Under the pieces are notes generated by a model that had not been told where the DNA came from, searched no databases, and worked only from the letters and a program-made list of their open reading frames with translations. Source: Paenarthrobacter nitroguajacolicus JCM 14115 (GTDB lineage: Bacteria; Actinomycetota; Actinomycetes; Actinomycetales; Micrococcaceae). Taken from it: a DNA stretch of 64,000 nt. Location of the stretch: contig BBFS01000005.1 of NCBI GenBank assembly GCA_001313365.1, positions 42,770 through 106,769 of the forward strand, written 5' to 3'. Below are positions 49,735-60,679 of the stretch, one piece after another (positions within the stretch are counted from its first letter, which is position 1; every line of letters starts with the position of its first letter). The translations under genes were made by a program, and so were the position numbers.

Positions 49735-51174
49735 GCGAGAGCGGCGGGATCGCGTCATAGAGCAGCACCCGAACCCAACGCTCGCCCGTCTCGCGGAACT
49801 CCGAGCGGCTGGCGAAACGGTAGAGGTAGCTGCGCGCCCTCACCCAGTGGGGGGGCGTTCGCCGTCGAACGGGTCATGGCGCAGCAGTCCAAGCGTGGGC
49901 TTGTCGGACTCCAATAATCTGTGCAGGAACATATAAAACCAGTCCTCGTGGACGGTCCGCAGCGGCAGGAACCACATCAGCCAATCCAAGCGCAGGTGGT
50001 ACGGCGCCCATTGCCGGGGGGGAGTCGCCGCACGTCGCCGGGCTTGCCCTTGAAGCCGTACTCAAGCCAGTGCTCGTCCGGTGCGTCCGGCTCCTCAGCC
50101 AAGGTGCCCTCCACTACGATCTCGATCCGTTGCTTGGTCACCGTCCCAAAAGCCCCATAGGCGTTCACCAAGCGCCACCGATTGAAACTGGCGTTCATTA
50201 ACTGATGGCTGGAGAACAGGTTGAGGAGCGGCCGGTAGCTGAACACCAGCAACAGAACAGTGACAAGCACGACGACGGCAAGCCACCACACCGGGGGTAG
50301 CGGCACTTTGGTGCCACTCCAGCGGGATGAACGGAAAAACCGCATGGGCCACGGGATCACTGACGGCAGCGAAAGCCAGGATGATCGCCACCCAGTTCAG
50401 CCAGGCAAAGTTCCCGGTACCCACCAACCACAGCTGTGTCGCGATGATGATGCCCGCGGCGATACTCGCCAGCGGTTGAGGCGCGAACAGGAAGAACGGC
50501 ACCACCAACTGCGCGAAGTGGTTGCCCACCACCTCTACCTTGTGCAGCGGACGCGGCAAAAGGTGTGCCTGCCTGCTGAGCGGGCCAGGCATTGGCTGGG
50601 TTTCATGGTGATAGAACATCGCCGTCAGGTCGCGCCACTCGCGGCCACCCCGGACCTTGATCATTCCAGCACCGAATTCAAGCCGGAATACCAACCACAG
50701 AATGAGAATGAGGATGGTTGTAGGCGGCGGAGTCTGGTCCGAGCCCAGAAATGCCACCGTGAATCCGGCCTCAAGGAGAAGAATCTCCCAACCAAACCCA
50801 TAGAACGTTTGGCCGACGTTAACGATCGACATGTAAAGCAACCAAAGGGCAAGGAAAGCGAGCATAGGCAGCCATGGAGGCCCCCCCGTTTGGGGGAGGC
50901 CCGCCACCAGCAGAATCGACACGCCCATACCCGTCCAGCACACGGCCTTGAGCAGCGCGTCGGAGTAGCGCCATTGGAACAGTGTGGGCCTGGCCAGCTT
51001 GCGGGCCATGTCCAGGAAAGCCGGGACCGGCAACAGCCCGCGCTCGCCGAGGAGTGCCGGGAACTGGTTCAACGTCGAGAGGAACACAATGGCGTAGAGC
51101 GCGGCTGTGCCGCGCTGCAGGACCTGCCGGGCGAACTCGTAGTCCCTTGCATCAAACCAGGACATCCACTCCAC
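49731..51174 (-). CDS. Lipase maturation factor (LMF) family membrane protein
   Basis: About 480 residues from GTG 51174. Early marks are SWFDARDYEFARQVLQRGTA and a run of membrane helices; the LMF core is FYHHETQPMPGPLSRQAHLL, PRPLHKVEVVGNHFAQLVVP and the C-terminal EHWLEYGFKGKPGDVRRLPR with PYHLRLDWLMWFLPL. Eukaryotic LMF1 folds lipases in the ER; bacterial members are of unknown role. Frames break near 50300, 50020 and 49855; the exact end near 49731 is uncertain, overlapping the lacI-type stop. Confidence 0.8.
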
Positions 51175-51280
51175 GATTCCACGGTACGCGGGGGGAATGC
51201 GGTGGTCAAGCGGTGCCGCTTTTCCACTTACGCCCGATTCCGTTCGCGGCCCCCCCGGTGGCGACTGGGATACTTAAGCA

Positions 51281-52466
51281 ATGCAGCCGCGCAAGATCGT
51301 CATCCTCGGGTCCACCGGTTCCATCGGCACACAAGCAATTGACGTCGTCGATGCCGCCCCCGCACCGTTTCGAGGTGGTGGCACTCAGTGCCGGCGGAGG
51401 AAACCTTGAACTCATCTCGCAGCAGGCAGTCCACACCAGGGCGCAAGCGTGGGCATTGCCCAGGGAGATCCAGGAGAGCTTCGGCGACTGATCGACGCCC
51501 AGGCCGCCATTGCTGGTGTGCGGGACTTTGCTCCGGAGATTTTTGTTGGTCCTGACGCTTCGTCGGTCATTGCAGCCATTGAGTGTGACGTGGTCCTCAA
51601 CGGCATCACCGTCCATCGGACTGGCCCCAACCCTGGCCGCGCTCGGCACGGGGGGGCCACCCTGGCGCTTGCGAACAAGGAATCGCTGATTGTCGGCGGT
51701 GCCCTGGTCAAGGCCGCTGCCGGCCCCGGCCAGATAGTGCCCGTCGACTCCGAGCACTCCGCCATCGCCCAATGCCTCCGTTCGGGCACGGACAGGGAAG
51801 TTGAAAAGCTGATCCTGACCGCGTCAGGCGGCCCTTTCCGCGGCCGCACACGGGAACAACTTCACAACGTCACACCGCAGGAGGCGCTCGCCCACCCCAC
51901 CTGGGACATGGGCCTCATGGTCACCACAAACTCAGCCAGCCTGGTCAACAAGGGCCTTGAAGTCATTGAGGCCCACCTGCTGTTCGACGTTCCCTTGGAC
52001 AGGATCGATGTGGTGGTCCACCCACAGTCGGTGGTCCACTCCATGGTCCAGTTCGTGGACGGATCCATCATTGCCCAGGCATCGCCCCCGGACATGCGGC
52101 TGCCGATTGCGCTCGGGCTGGGCTGGCCGGACCGTGTTCCCCACGCTGCCCAGGCATGCGACTGGACCCAGGCGACCAGTTGGACGTTCGAACCGCTGGA
52201 TACCGTGGCCTTCCCGGCAGTGGAACTCGCCAAGGACGCTGCCAAGCAGGGCAGTACGTTCCCCCGCGGTGTTCAACGCGGCCAACGAGGAAGCCGTAGA
52301 GGCCTTCCATGCCGGTCGCATCCGCTTCACGGACATTGTGGATACCGTTGAATCCGTCCTCAGCGAACATTCAGGCTCTTCTGAGCTAACAGTGGAGTCC
52401 GTGCTGGATGCTGAGAAGTGGGCACGCGCCCGTACCCTTGATCGTTTAGCCAGCAGCGCCCTGTAG
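51281..52466 (+). CDS. dxr: 1-deoxy-D-xylulose 5-phosphate reductoisomerase
   Basis: About 395 residues from ATG 51281. Marks are [20 protein letters not shown] (NADPH site), [33 protein letters not shown] with metal ligands, [10 protein letters not shown] and HPTWDMG. It makes 2-C-methyl-D-erythritol 4-phosphate, the second step of the MEP isoprenoid pathway. Frames break near 51360, 51455, 51615-51650 and 52264. The same operon region carries ispG, a later MEP step. Confidence 0.93.
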
Positions 52467-52498
52467 CTCACAACCCTTATGGAAGCAGTCCCACCGGC

Positions 52499-53838
52499 AT
52501 GAGTCCCGTCCTTCTCTTCATTCTCGGAGTCGTCTTCGTCGCGATCGGCGTAGCTGTTTCCATTGCGCTTCACGAGGTGGGCCACCTGGTGCCTGCCAAG
52601 TTGTTCAAAGTGCGCGTCACCAAGTACATGATTGGTTTCGGACCCACCTTGTGGTCCAAGAAGAAGGGCGAGACCGAGTACGGCTTCAAGGCGCTTCCGT
52701 TGGGCGGCTACGTGTCCATGATCGGCATGTACCCGCCGAACAAGGAAGACGGCGCTGTCCGCCCCCCCTCCAGCACAGGCATGTTCCAGACGCTCGCCAC
52801 TGAGGCGCGCTCCATGGCGCACGAGGAAGTGGGACCCGGGGGACGAAAACCGCGTCTTCTACAAGCTTCCTGTGTGGAAAAAGATCATCGTCATGCTCGG
52901 CGGTCCTGCCATGAACATGCTGATCGGGTTGATTTTGCTGGCTGTCCTGCTCATGGGCTTCGGCATGGCCACAGCAACCACCACCATCGCGGACGTTTCC
53001 AAGTGCCAGGTGGCCGCAGGGGGAGACCGTGGACCCCGACTCGGCCGATTGCAAGCTGACTCCCGCCGCGGCTGCGGGCCTCCAGCCGAACGACACCATT
53101 ACTTCCTTCGACGGAAAAGCCGTCACCAGCTGGGACGAACTCACCAGCTGGATCCGTGCGTCCGCCGGAAAAGACGTGCCCATCACCGTGGAGCGCAACG
53201 GATCAACGGTCGAAACCACAGTGACGCCCGTACTCTCCTCGCGGCCTGTGGTCGGTGCCGACGGCCGGCCTGAGCAGGACTCCAACGGGGGTGCTGAAAT
53301 ACCAGGAAGTCGGATTCCTTGGGATCGGGGCCCAAAGCGAACTGGTTCCCCCCCAACCGGCGTCGGCCGTTCTGCCCATGGCCGGAGAGAACATCAAGCA
53401 GATATCCGGTGTGATCTTCAACCTGCCGGCCAGGGTGGTTGGTGTGGCTAAAGCGGCCTTCAGCGAAGAGCCCCGCGACCCGAACGGACCCATCAGCGTG
53501 GTGGGTGTAGGCCGGGTTGCCGGTGAAGTCGCGGCCATGGAACAGGTACCCATGCAAGCCCGCATAGGCACCCTGATCGGGTTGCTCGCCGGGCTCAACT
53601 TTGCCCTGGCGATCTTCAATCTCATCCCCCTCCTGCCCCTCGACGGCGGCCATGTAGCAGGCGCGCTCTACGAAGGGGCCCGACGCCGGGTGGCCAAGCT
53701 CCTGGGTAAACCGGACCCGGGCGCGTTCGATATCGCCAAGCTGCTGCCAGCCACTTATGTGGTCGCAGCGCTGCTGATGGCCATGGGCGCCTCCTGATCT
53801 ATGCGGACATCGTGAAGCCCGTGAACATTTTCGGCTGA
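52499..53838 (+). CDS. Site-2 protease of the RseP/Rip1 family
   Basis: About 443 residues. The zinc motif HEVGH lies in GVAVSIALHEVGHLVPAKLF and the second metal region in LIPLLPLDGGHVAGALYEGA. Between them is a PDZ-like domain (LQPNDTITSFDGKAVTSWDE). Such intramembrane proteases cleave anti-sigma factors after site-1 cutting. Frames break near 52840, 53020, 53290 and 53795; the C-terminus LIYADIVKPVNIFG ends at 53838, not 53797. It lies between dxr and ispG, the conserved actinobacterial order. Confidence 0.9.
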
Positions 53839-53860
53839 GTAGGCGGGATAGGCTAGCTCC

Positions 53861-54154
53861 ATGACTGTTTTCGCTGTTGAGTATGTATACGTCGCCGAAT
53901 CCGACGCCCTCCGCGATGAAGCCCGCCCCGCACACCGTGCCTGGCTCGGCGACCTGGCCGAGGAAGGCAAACTGCTTGCCAGTGGCCCTTACGGTGACGG
54001 TGCAGGCGCCCTGCTGATCTTCAAGTCCGCGGACGAAGCCGAACTCAATGACCTCCTCAAGCAGGATCCGTTCGCCGAAGCCGGAGTTGTCGCCGGCATC
54101 CGCACCACGGAATGGGCGCCTAACACCGGCGTCCTGGCTGCCTACGCGTCCTAG
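53861..54154 (+). CDS. YciI-family protein
   Basis: Intact 97-residue frame from ATG 53861. YciI marks are RPAHRAWLGDLAEEGKLLAS, GPYGDGAGALLIFKSADEAE and LLKQDPFAEAGVVAGI, a ferredoxin-like fold with the conserved His/Asp pair. The biochemical role of this family is not well defined. It is inserted between the protease gene and ispG. Confidence 0.88.
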   Translation: MTVFAVEYVYVAESDALRDEARPAHRAWLGDLAEEGKLLASGPYGDGAGALLIFKSADEAELNDLLKQDPFAEAGVVAGIRTTEWAPNTGVLAAYAS

Positions 54155-54202
54155 TCCGGACGTTCTCCACCACAACGATCCACCCCAACCCAAGGAGTCC
54201 AC

Positions 54203-55374
54203 GTGACCTCGGTCAGCCTGGGAATGCCAGCAGCCCCCACCGCCCGTTCTTGCCCCCGCGCCGTAAGACGCGGCAGATCAAGGTAGGGTCCGTTGCGTCG
54301 GTTCTGACTCGCCCATCAGCGTGCAGTCCATGACCACCACGCCCACCACGGATATCAACGCCACGCTGCAGCAGATTGCTGAGCTGACGGCTTCAGGCTG
54401 CGACATTGTGCGTGTTGCCTGCCCGTCAGCCGACGATGCCGAGGCTTTGCCGATCATTGCCCGCAAGTCCCAGATTCCCGTGATTGCGGATATCCACTTC
54501 CAGCCGAAGTACGTATTCGCCGCAATCGAAGCCGGATGCGCGGCGGTTCGCGTTAACCCTGGCAATATCCGCAAGTTCGATGACCAGGTCAAAGAAATCG
54601 CTGCAGCCGCGCGTGACCATGGAACATCCATTCGGATCGGCGTCAACGCGGGCTCCCTTGAACCCGGCATCATGAAGAAGTACGGCAAGGCCACCCCCCC
54701 GGAGGCACTTGTTGAGTCCGCAGTCTGGGAAGCCTCGCTGTTCGAAGAGCACGGTTTCCATGACTTCAAGATCTCCGTTAAGCACAACGATCCTGTGATC
54801 ATGGTGGCCGCGTACGAGATGCTGGCCGAGAAGGGCGACTGGCCCTTGCACCTTGGCGTGACCGAGGCCGGACCGGCATTCCAGGGCACAATCAAGTCGG
54901 CAACGGCTTTCGGTGCCCTCCTGTCCCGCGGCATTGGCGACACCATCCGTGTTTCCCTCTCCGCTCCGCCAGTGGAGGAAATCAAGGTGGGCAACCAGAT
55001 CCTGCAATCCCTGAACCTTCGCCCGCGCAAGCTCGAAATCGTCTCCTGCCCGTCCTGTGGTCGCGCGCAGGTGGACGTGTACACGCTGGCCGAGCAGGTA
55101 ACCGCAGGTTTGGAAGGCATGGAGATCCCGTTGCGCGTAGCCGTCATGGGTTGCGTCGTCAACGGACCCGGTGAGGCCCGTGAAGCGGACCTCGGTGTGG
55201 CCTCCGGAAACGGCAAGGGCCAGATTTTCGTGAAGGGCGAAGTCATCAAGACTGTGCCTGAGAGCGAAATTGTTGAGACACTGATCGAAGAGGCCATGCG
55301 CATCGCCGAAGAGATGGGGGGAGGCCGATGGCGAAGATGCTGTCAAGGGTAGCCCCGTGGTTAGCGTCTCGTAA
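54203..55374 (+). CDS. ispG: 4-hydroxy-3-methylbut-2-enyl-diphosphate synthase
   Basis: About 390 residues from GTG 54203 behind AAGGAG. Marks are [20 protein letters not shown], the TIM-barrel blocks [13 protein letters not shown] and [19 protein letters not shown], and the 4Fe-4S ligands in [14 protein letters not shown] and [17 protein letters not shown]. It performs the reductive ring opening of MEcPP in the MEP pathway. Breaks near 54243 and 54292, plus a G run near 55315 that hides the true end (SPVVSVS, stop 55372-55374). Confidence 0.94.
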
Positions 55375-56219
55375 CGAGAACGGCTTGGGAGTCAGGGTGC
55401 TCGGCAGTGCCGACACCCTGGCTCTTCGCGCCCTGGCCAGGGAAGACGTGGTAGCCAACGTTTTCATCCTCGCCCACTTGGAAAGCACCGGAACGGCGGC
55501 GCCCACCAGCGGCGGTGCCAGCATTTTCGGAGTCTTCGACGGCGGTACGCTCCTTGGCGCGTGTTGGGCGGGAGCCAACCTGGTGCCTGTGCAACTCGAT
55601 CCCGGCCTGGCGGGGGGGTACGTGGCCAGTGCGGCCCACGACACAGCCGCCGCTACGCGTCCATTTTTGGTCCGGCGGAAACTGTTTTGGCCTCTATGCG
55701 CGGTTCGAGCAATTGGGTCACGGTGCCCACGAAGTCCGCTCCAAGCAACCGCTACTCACCATTTCCAGCCCACCGGTTATCGGCGCCAATCCTGCCTTGA
55801 CCTTCGGCACAATGACGGACTTTGATCGCATCCTGCCCGCCTGCGCTGCCATGTTCGAAGAAGAAGTCGGCTACTCGCCTTTCCTGGGAGGGCAGGAGTT
55901 CTACAGCAGGCGCGTCGCAGGCCTTATTCGTGAGGGCCATTCCTTGGTCCACATCGATGCCAACGGCACAGTGGTCTTCAAAGCCGAGTTGGGTGCAGTC
56001 ACGCGGGACGTCACTCAGGTTCAAGGCGTGTGGATGAACCCCGAATTGCGGGGGGGCCGCGGCCAAAGCAGTGGCTACATGGCCGCCGTCGTGAATCTCT
56101 CCCGAACCTTCGCCCCGGTGACGAGCCTCTACGTGAATGACTACAACGCCAAAGCCCGCGCCACGTATGAGCGCGTCGGCTTCGAACAAGTGGGCACCTT
56201 CGCGACGGTCCTGTTCTAG
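55328..56219 (+). CDS. GNAT-family acetyltransferase (DUF4081 type)
   Basis: About 295 residues. ATG 55328 has a GGGGGGAGG just upstream and overlaps the ispG end; other starts are possible. N-terminal DUF4081 part: [20 protein letters not shown] and [15 protein letters not shown]. The C-terminal GNAT fold has [20 protein letters not shown] (acetyl-CoA loop, split by a G run near 56050) and [20 protein letters not shown]. The order ispG-GNAT is conserved in actinobacteria. Further breaks near 55615 and 55690. The substrate is unknown. Confidence 0.82.
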
Positions 56220-56232
56220 CCACAACTGACAG

Positions 56233-56844
56233 CTACTTGGACGAGTCAAGGTCTCCTGTGAGGTAGCGCTGGATGTTTGGTGCGACGAAGCGGACCACGT
56301 CTTCCTGATCCGCCGAGGCCAGGGGCTCGAGCCGGATCACGTAGCGGACCAGCATGAGCCCCACAACTTGCGTGGCCACAAGATTGCCGCGCACGCGTAC
56401 TTCTTCGGGCGAACCGGGCAGCCCCGCCATGATCCTGGACAGATGGTGCGGTTCACCATTTCGCGCATGAGTGCCGTCTTGGCCTTGGAGCCGATGGTTC
56501 CCCCGGACAAAGGCAACCAGGCCATGCTGGGCCGGGCTTTCCCACAGCCGCAGCACTGCCCGGACAATCGCTTCCGCCCTTACGGCCGGGTCCAGGGTTT
56601 CGACGCCGGCAAGAACCTCGGCCGGGTCGGCGGGCAGTTCCACGCTGGCGGCAAAAAGCTCGTCCTTGCCCCCGAAAAAGTGGTGGACCATGGCCGGATC
56701 CACCGACGACTCGCGGGCTACTTGCCGCAGGCTCGTTCCCTCGAATCCCTGTTCAGCGAACAGTTTCCGTGCAGCTGCGAGGATGGCTTCCCGCGAATGA
56801 TCTCCTGCACTTCGGCGGCCCCGACGCGCCTGCGGGAGGCTCAT
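56233..56844 (-). CDS. TetR-family regulator of the ABC exporter
   Basis: About 203 residues. HTH: REAILAAARKLFAEQGFEGT then SLRQVARESSVDPAMVHHFF. The frame changes near 56505 and back near 56435, restoring MREMVNRTILSRIMAGLPGS. The start overlaps the permease stop by four bases, so it is the last gene of an ATPase-permease-regulator operon. It probably binds the palindrome at 58378-58401 and represses its own operon. Confidence 0.88.
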   Translation of the reverse strand: MSLPQARRGRRSAGDHSREAILAAARKLFAEQGFEGTSLRQVARESSVDPAMVHHFFGGKDELFAASVELPADPAEVLAGVETLDPAVRAEAIVRAVLRLWESPAQHGLVAFVRGNHRLQGQDGTHARNGEPHHLSRIMAGLPGSPEEVRVRGNLVATQVVGLMLVRYVIRLEPLASADQEDVVRFVAPNIQRYLTGDLDSSK

Positions 56845-57605
56845 CGGGTTTGCCGCCGAAGTGTTAGTGATGCCAGGACCAGGACTCCAACAACAATCCC
56901 GCCCATGATCAGGCGTCTTGCCACATTACCGACGTGGCGTCGGCATTTCCGGCGATCTCCTTCAGGGCGTCCACGGAGAACGTGAGCGGCAAAACACCGG
57001 CGATTGCTTCCAGGACCTCGTTCATATCGTCCCGGGCCACGAACAAGCCGCACAACAGGATCTGGGGCACCACCACCACCGGCATGAACTGCACGGCTTG
57101 GAACTCGGTGCGGGCGAACGCTGAACACAACAACCCCCCAATGCGACGCCCAGGACGGCGTTGATGACAGCGATCATCACCACCAGGCCGGGACTTCCTT
57201 TGATGTCGAGGTCGAAAATCCAGTAAGCCACCGCTGTCGCCACCAAGGACTGCAGGGCGGCCATGATGGAGAAGGCCACGGCATAGCCGAACAGCAGGTC
57301 CGCCTTGTGGATCGGGGGGGTGGTCAGAAGGCGTTCGAGGGTCCCGGAGGTGCGTTCCCGAAGCATGGTGATGGACGTGACCAGGAACATGACCACGAAG
57401 GGGGAAGATCGCCAACATCATCAGGCCCACGCGATCAAAAGTTCTGGGGGGGAACCCCCGGTGGAAGGGTTTCGTTCTCGAAGAGGAAATAGACCGCGGT
57501 CAGGAGCAGTGCCGGGACCACGAGGATCAATGCGACGCTCCGGCGGTCGTGCCTCAGCTGTCGCAGGACGCGGGTGGCGGTGGCAGATGTCATGCGGAGA
57601 TTCAC
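56841..57605 (-). CDS. ABC-2 type export permease
   Basis: About 250 residues from GTG 57605. Six membrane segments starting SVALILVVPALLLTAVYFLF; the ABC-2 core MMLAIFPFVVMFLVTSITML with RERTSGTLERLLTTPIHKAD is diagnostic. Frames break near 57445, 57405, 57315, 57135 and 56920. As written, the ATPase frame runs into this one without a stop; shortening a five-C run at 57606-57610 to four restores a normal stop/start overlap. Exports an unknown substrate, possibly a drug. Confidence 0.85.
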
Positions 57606-58357
57606 GGGGGTCACCTGGCTCTCTTCCTGGCCACGATCGGCGGCTTTGATGATGGTAAGAAACGCCCGCTCAAGATCGTCGCTCCTGCCGCGTTCGGCCA
57701 GCTCTGCGGGAGTCAGTTGCGCCAGGAGCAGGCCATCGCGCAGCAGCAGCAGTGACGAGCAGTGGGATGCTTCCTCCATGACGTGGCTGGACACCAGCAG
57801 GGTGGTTCCGCCAGCAGCCATGGCGGCGAAACGCTCCCACAACTCGGCACGGAGTACGGGATCCAGCCCCCCACGGTGGGCTCGTCCAGGATCAGGAGCC
57901 GCGGATGGGCCACCAGCGCACAAGCAAGGGACACCCGGCTGAATTGCCCGCCGGACAGGTCCGCCGCCTTCTGGCGGGCAAACTCCTGAAGCCCGACGGC
58001 GGCAATTGCCTCCGCGGCGTCAGCCGCCGTTGCGCCGTGCATGGCTCCGAAATACCGGACGTTCGCTTCGACGCTGAGGTCTCCATAAACGCTCGCGCCT
58101 TGGGTGACGTATCCGACGTCGTGCCTGAGCGGTGCGCTGCCTGCCGGCTGGCCGAGGACGGTAACGGTTCCCCCCCGAGTGATTCGCTGGACGCCGACGA
58201 TTGCCCTCATGAGCGTCGTTTTGCCGCTGCCGGAAGGGCCCAGAAGCCCTGTGATGCGACCGGCGTCAACCGTGAAGTCCAGGCCTCGCAGGATCTTGGT
58301 GCGTGAACGGGAGACATGAAGTCCGGTCGCCTCGACGGCCGATGGTGCGGGTGTCAT
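57602..58357 (-). CDS. ABC transporter ATP-binding protein
   Basis: About 250 residues from ATG 58357, with GGAGG five bases upstream. Walker A GLLGPSGSGKTTLMRAIVG, Q-loop DVGYVTQGASVYGDLSVEAN, ABC signature LSGGQFSRVSLACALVAHPR, Walker B LLILDEPTVGLDPVLRAELW and switch His in LVSSHVMEEA. Frame break near 57868 at a C run. Couples ATP hydrolysis to the ABC-2 permease encoded next. A further upstream ATG (58378) would place the start inside the operator. Confidence 0.9.
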
Positions 58358-58377
58358 GCGGGCCTCCGATGGCTCCA

Positions 58378-58401
58378 TTAATTCACCAACTGATGAATTA
58401 A
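58378..58401. promoter_or_regulatory. Palindromic operator of the ABC exporter operon
   Basis: TTAATTCACC-AACT-GATGAATTAA is an inverted repeat of 9 out of 10 bases, strongly AT-rich. It lies 20 bases before the ATPase start codon, over the expected promoter or leader. The TetR gene at the end of the operon is the likely binder. Confidence 0.65.
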
Positions 58402-58453
58402 AACTAGATCCAGCGAAGATGCAGGTCAAGGGGCCCGCCCGCGAAGGCAGTCC

Positions 58454-58482
58454 TTGAAAATGTGTCTGCTATCACATAGGTT
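58454..58482 (+). promoter_or_regulatory. Sigma-70-like promoter
   Basis: TTGAAA (58454-58459), a 17-base spacer and TAGGTT (58477-58482) match a good housekeeping promoter. It points rightwards toward the small ORF at 58527 and proS. Confidence 0.5.
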
Positions 58483-58526
58483 CTTCCAAGCCGTGTCGTT
58501 GGGGTGCGGGTGGTACAGGGGGAATC

Positions 58527-58640
58527 ATGACCAAGACCTTGAAGGGCGCCATAGGCGGCCGCGCCATCCGTGTTTTCGGCAGTGAACAATGCCTCCCAGC
58601 CGCAGGCGATCCCGTTCCGCTGGAGGGAACGGCGATCTAG
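58527..58640 (+). CDS. Small ORF, 37 residues
   Basis: ATG 58527 follows CAGGGGGAATC and opens MTKTLKGAIGGRAIRVFGSE, ending at TAG 58638-58640. It lies 45 bases after a good promoter. There is no match I recognise. It could be a real small protein, a leader peptide or chance; the frame has no G/C run, so it is not an obvious artefact. Confidence 0.3.
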   Translation: MTKTLKGAIGGRAIRVFGSEQCLPAAGDPVPLEGTAI

Positions 58641-58673
58641 TCCCAGGACAGAGTCTGCGGCCGGCCGGCCGCT

Positions 58674-58743
58674 GAGCCACGCCATCGCAGGATGACCAGC
58701 CGGTTGCGGCCAGGGGGGGCTTCCAAACGCGACGGCGTGGCTC
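58674..58743. terminator. Long inverted repeat before proS
   Basis: GAGCCACGCCATCGC (58674-58688) pairs with GCGACGGCGTGGCTC (58729-58743), 14 of 15 matching, with about 40 bases between. It is followed by TTCTGTG, a weak T tract. It may terminate the transcript of the small ORF or shape the proS leader. Otherwise the 219 bases from 58641 to 58859 show nothing recognisable. Confidence 0.45.
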
Positions 58744-58859
58744 TTCTGTGTTCAGGCTGCCCGAACGTCATGCGGCCCGGTTCAAGCGGCCCCGCCGTCA
58801 GCCGGTAGATTAGTAGGCAGTTGTTTTTGCCACATCTGCCATAGAAACGGATACGTACC

Positions 58860-60679
58860 GTGGTCCTTCGCCTTTCCCAGCTGTTCCTGCGCACCCTGCG
58901 TGAAGATCCCGTCGACGCCGAGGTCGCAAGCCACAAGCTCCTGGTGCGCGCCGGCTACATCCGCCGCGCTGCGCCCGGCATCTACACGTGGCTGCCGCTG
59001 GGGCTGAGCGTCCTGCGGAAGGTGGAGGAGATCATCCGCCAGGAGATGTCCGCCATTGGTGCCCAGGAAGTCCACTTCCCTGCGCTGCTTCCCCGCGAGC
59101 CTATGAGGCCACCAACCGTTGGACCGAATACGGCGAAGGCCTGTTCCGCCTCCAGGACCGCAAGGGTGCGGACTACCTCCTTGCCCCCACGCACGAGGAA
59201 ATGTTCACTCTCCTGGTCAAGGATCTGTACTCCTCGTACAAGGACCTGCCGCTGAGCCTCTACCAGATCCAGAACAAGTACCGCGATGAAGCACGTCCGC
59301 GGGCAGGACTCCTCCGGGGGGGCCGCGAGTTCATCATGAAGGACTCCTACTCCTTCGACATTGACGACGCCGGCTTGGACGCAAGCTACGCCGCCCACCG
59401 CGGTGCTTACCTGAAGATCTTTGCGCGCCTGGGCCTGGAAGTTATTCCTGTTGCCGCCACCGCTGGTGCCATGGGTGGCTCCAAGAGCGAGGAATTCCTG
59501 TTCCCCACCGAGATCGGCGAGGACACGTTCGTACGCTCGGCCGGCGGCTACTACGCCAACGTTGAAGCCGTGACCACCGTGGTTCCGGACGATATCGACT
59601 TCACCAACGCTCCGGCCGCTGAGGTCCTGGATACCCCCGAACACCCCCCCACCATCGATACTTTGGTGGACGCCGCCAACCAGCTCGCTCCCCCCCGAAG
59701 CGAGGCCGACGGCGGCGCCTGGACTGCCGCTGACACGCTCAAGAATGTTGTCCTGGCCGTCACGCTGCCCACGGGTGAGCGCCAGATCGTGGTTATCGGC
59801 GTTCCCGGCGACCGCGGCGTAGACCTCAAGCGAGTGGAAGCCAACATCGGATCCCACCTGCCATCGCCGGTGAAATCGGCCTCGAGGCTGCCAACGAAGA
59901 GGACCTCAAGAAGCTGCCGTGGCTGGTCAAGGGCTACATCGGACCTGGACTGTCCCTCGACGAACCCGTCCTTGGCCTTGAAGGGTCCTCCAAGGTGCTC
60001 TTCCTTGTGGATCCCCCGCGTTGTCTCCGGCACCAGCTGGGTGACCGGTGCCAACGCTGACGGCAAGCACGTCTTCGGGTTGGTCGCCGGCCGCGACTTC
60101 ACATGGGACGGCGTCATTGAGAGCACTGACGTGCGCGCGGGCGATCCCGCCCCGGACGGTTCCGGACCGCTGGAAACCGCGCGTGGCATCGAAATGGGCC
60201 ACATCTTCCAGCTCGGTCGTAAGTATGCCGAGGCCCTGGACCTGAAGGTCCTGGATCAGAACGGCAAGCAGCAGGTTGTCACCATGGGCTCCTACGGCGT
60301 TGGCGTGACGCGTGCTGTCGCGGCGCTGGCCGAAGCAAACCATGACGACCGCGGCCTCGTGTGGCCGCGCTCCGTGGCTCCGGCAGATGTGCATGTCGTG
60401 GCAGTCGGCCGTGGCGATGAGATCTTCGATACCGCTGAAAGGCTCTCGGCTGAGCTCGAAGCTGCCGGCTTGGACGTCATTTTCGACGACCGCCCGAAGG
60501 TATCTCCCGGCGTGAAGTTCGGTGACGCCGAACTCGTAGGTGTGCCCACCATCCTGGCCGTTGGCCGCGGGCTGGTAGACGGTGTGGTTGAAATCAAGGA
60601 CCGCCGCAGCGGCGAAGCCGAGAACATTTCGGTGGACAAAGCCGTGGATTACGTGGTCAACGCTGTACGAACCCGGTGA
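58860..60679 (+). CDS. proS: Prolyl-tRNA synthetase, bacterial type
   Basis: About 600 residues from GTG 58860. Class II motifs: motif 1 region [20 protein letters not shown], motif 2 [20 protein letters not shown], motif 3 [20 protein letters not shown]. An editing (INS) domain lies between motifs 2 and 3 as in bacterial ProS. The anticodon-binding C-terminus contains [20 protein letters not shown]. It charges tRNA-Pro. Frames break near 59100, 59862 and 60010-60020; G runs at 59317 and elsewhere keep frame by adding residues. Confidence 0.95.

Noticed and set aside
57435..57923. Apparent fusion of ABC ATPase and permease in one open frame
   Set aside because: Removing one C from the five-C run at 57606-57610 creates a normal ATPase stop overlapping the permease GTG. 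The same one-base excess occurs at several other five-base runs in the window.
58641..58859. T-box or other riboswitch before proS
   Set aside because: There is no T-box motif or specifier loop, only one long inverted repeat.
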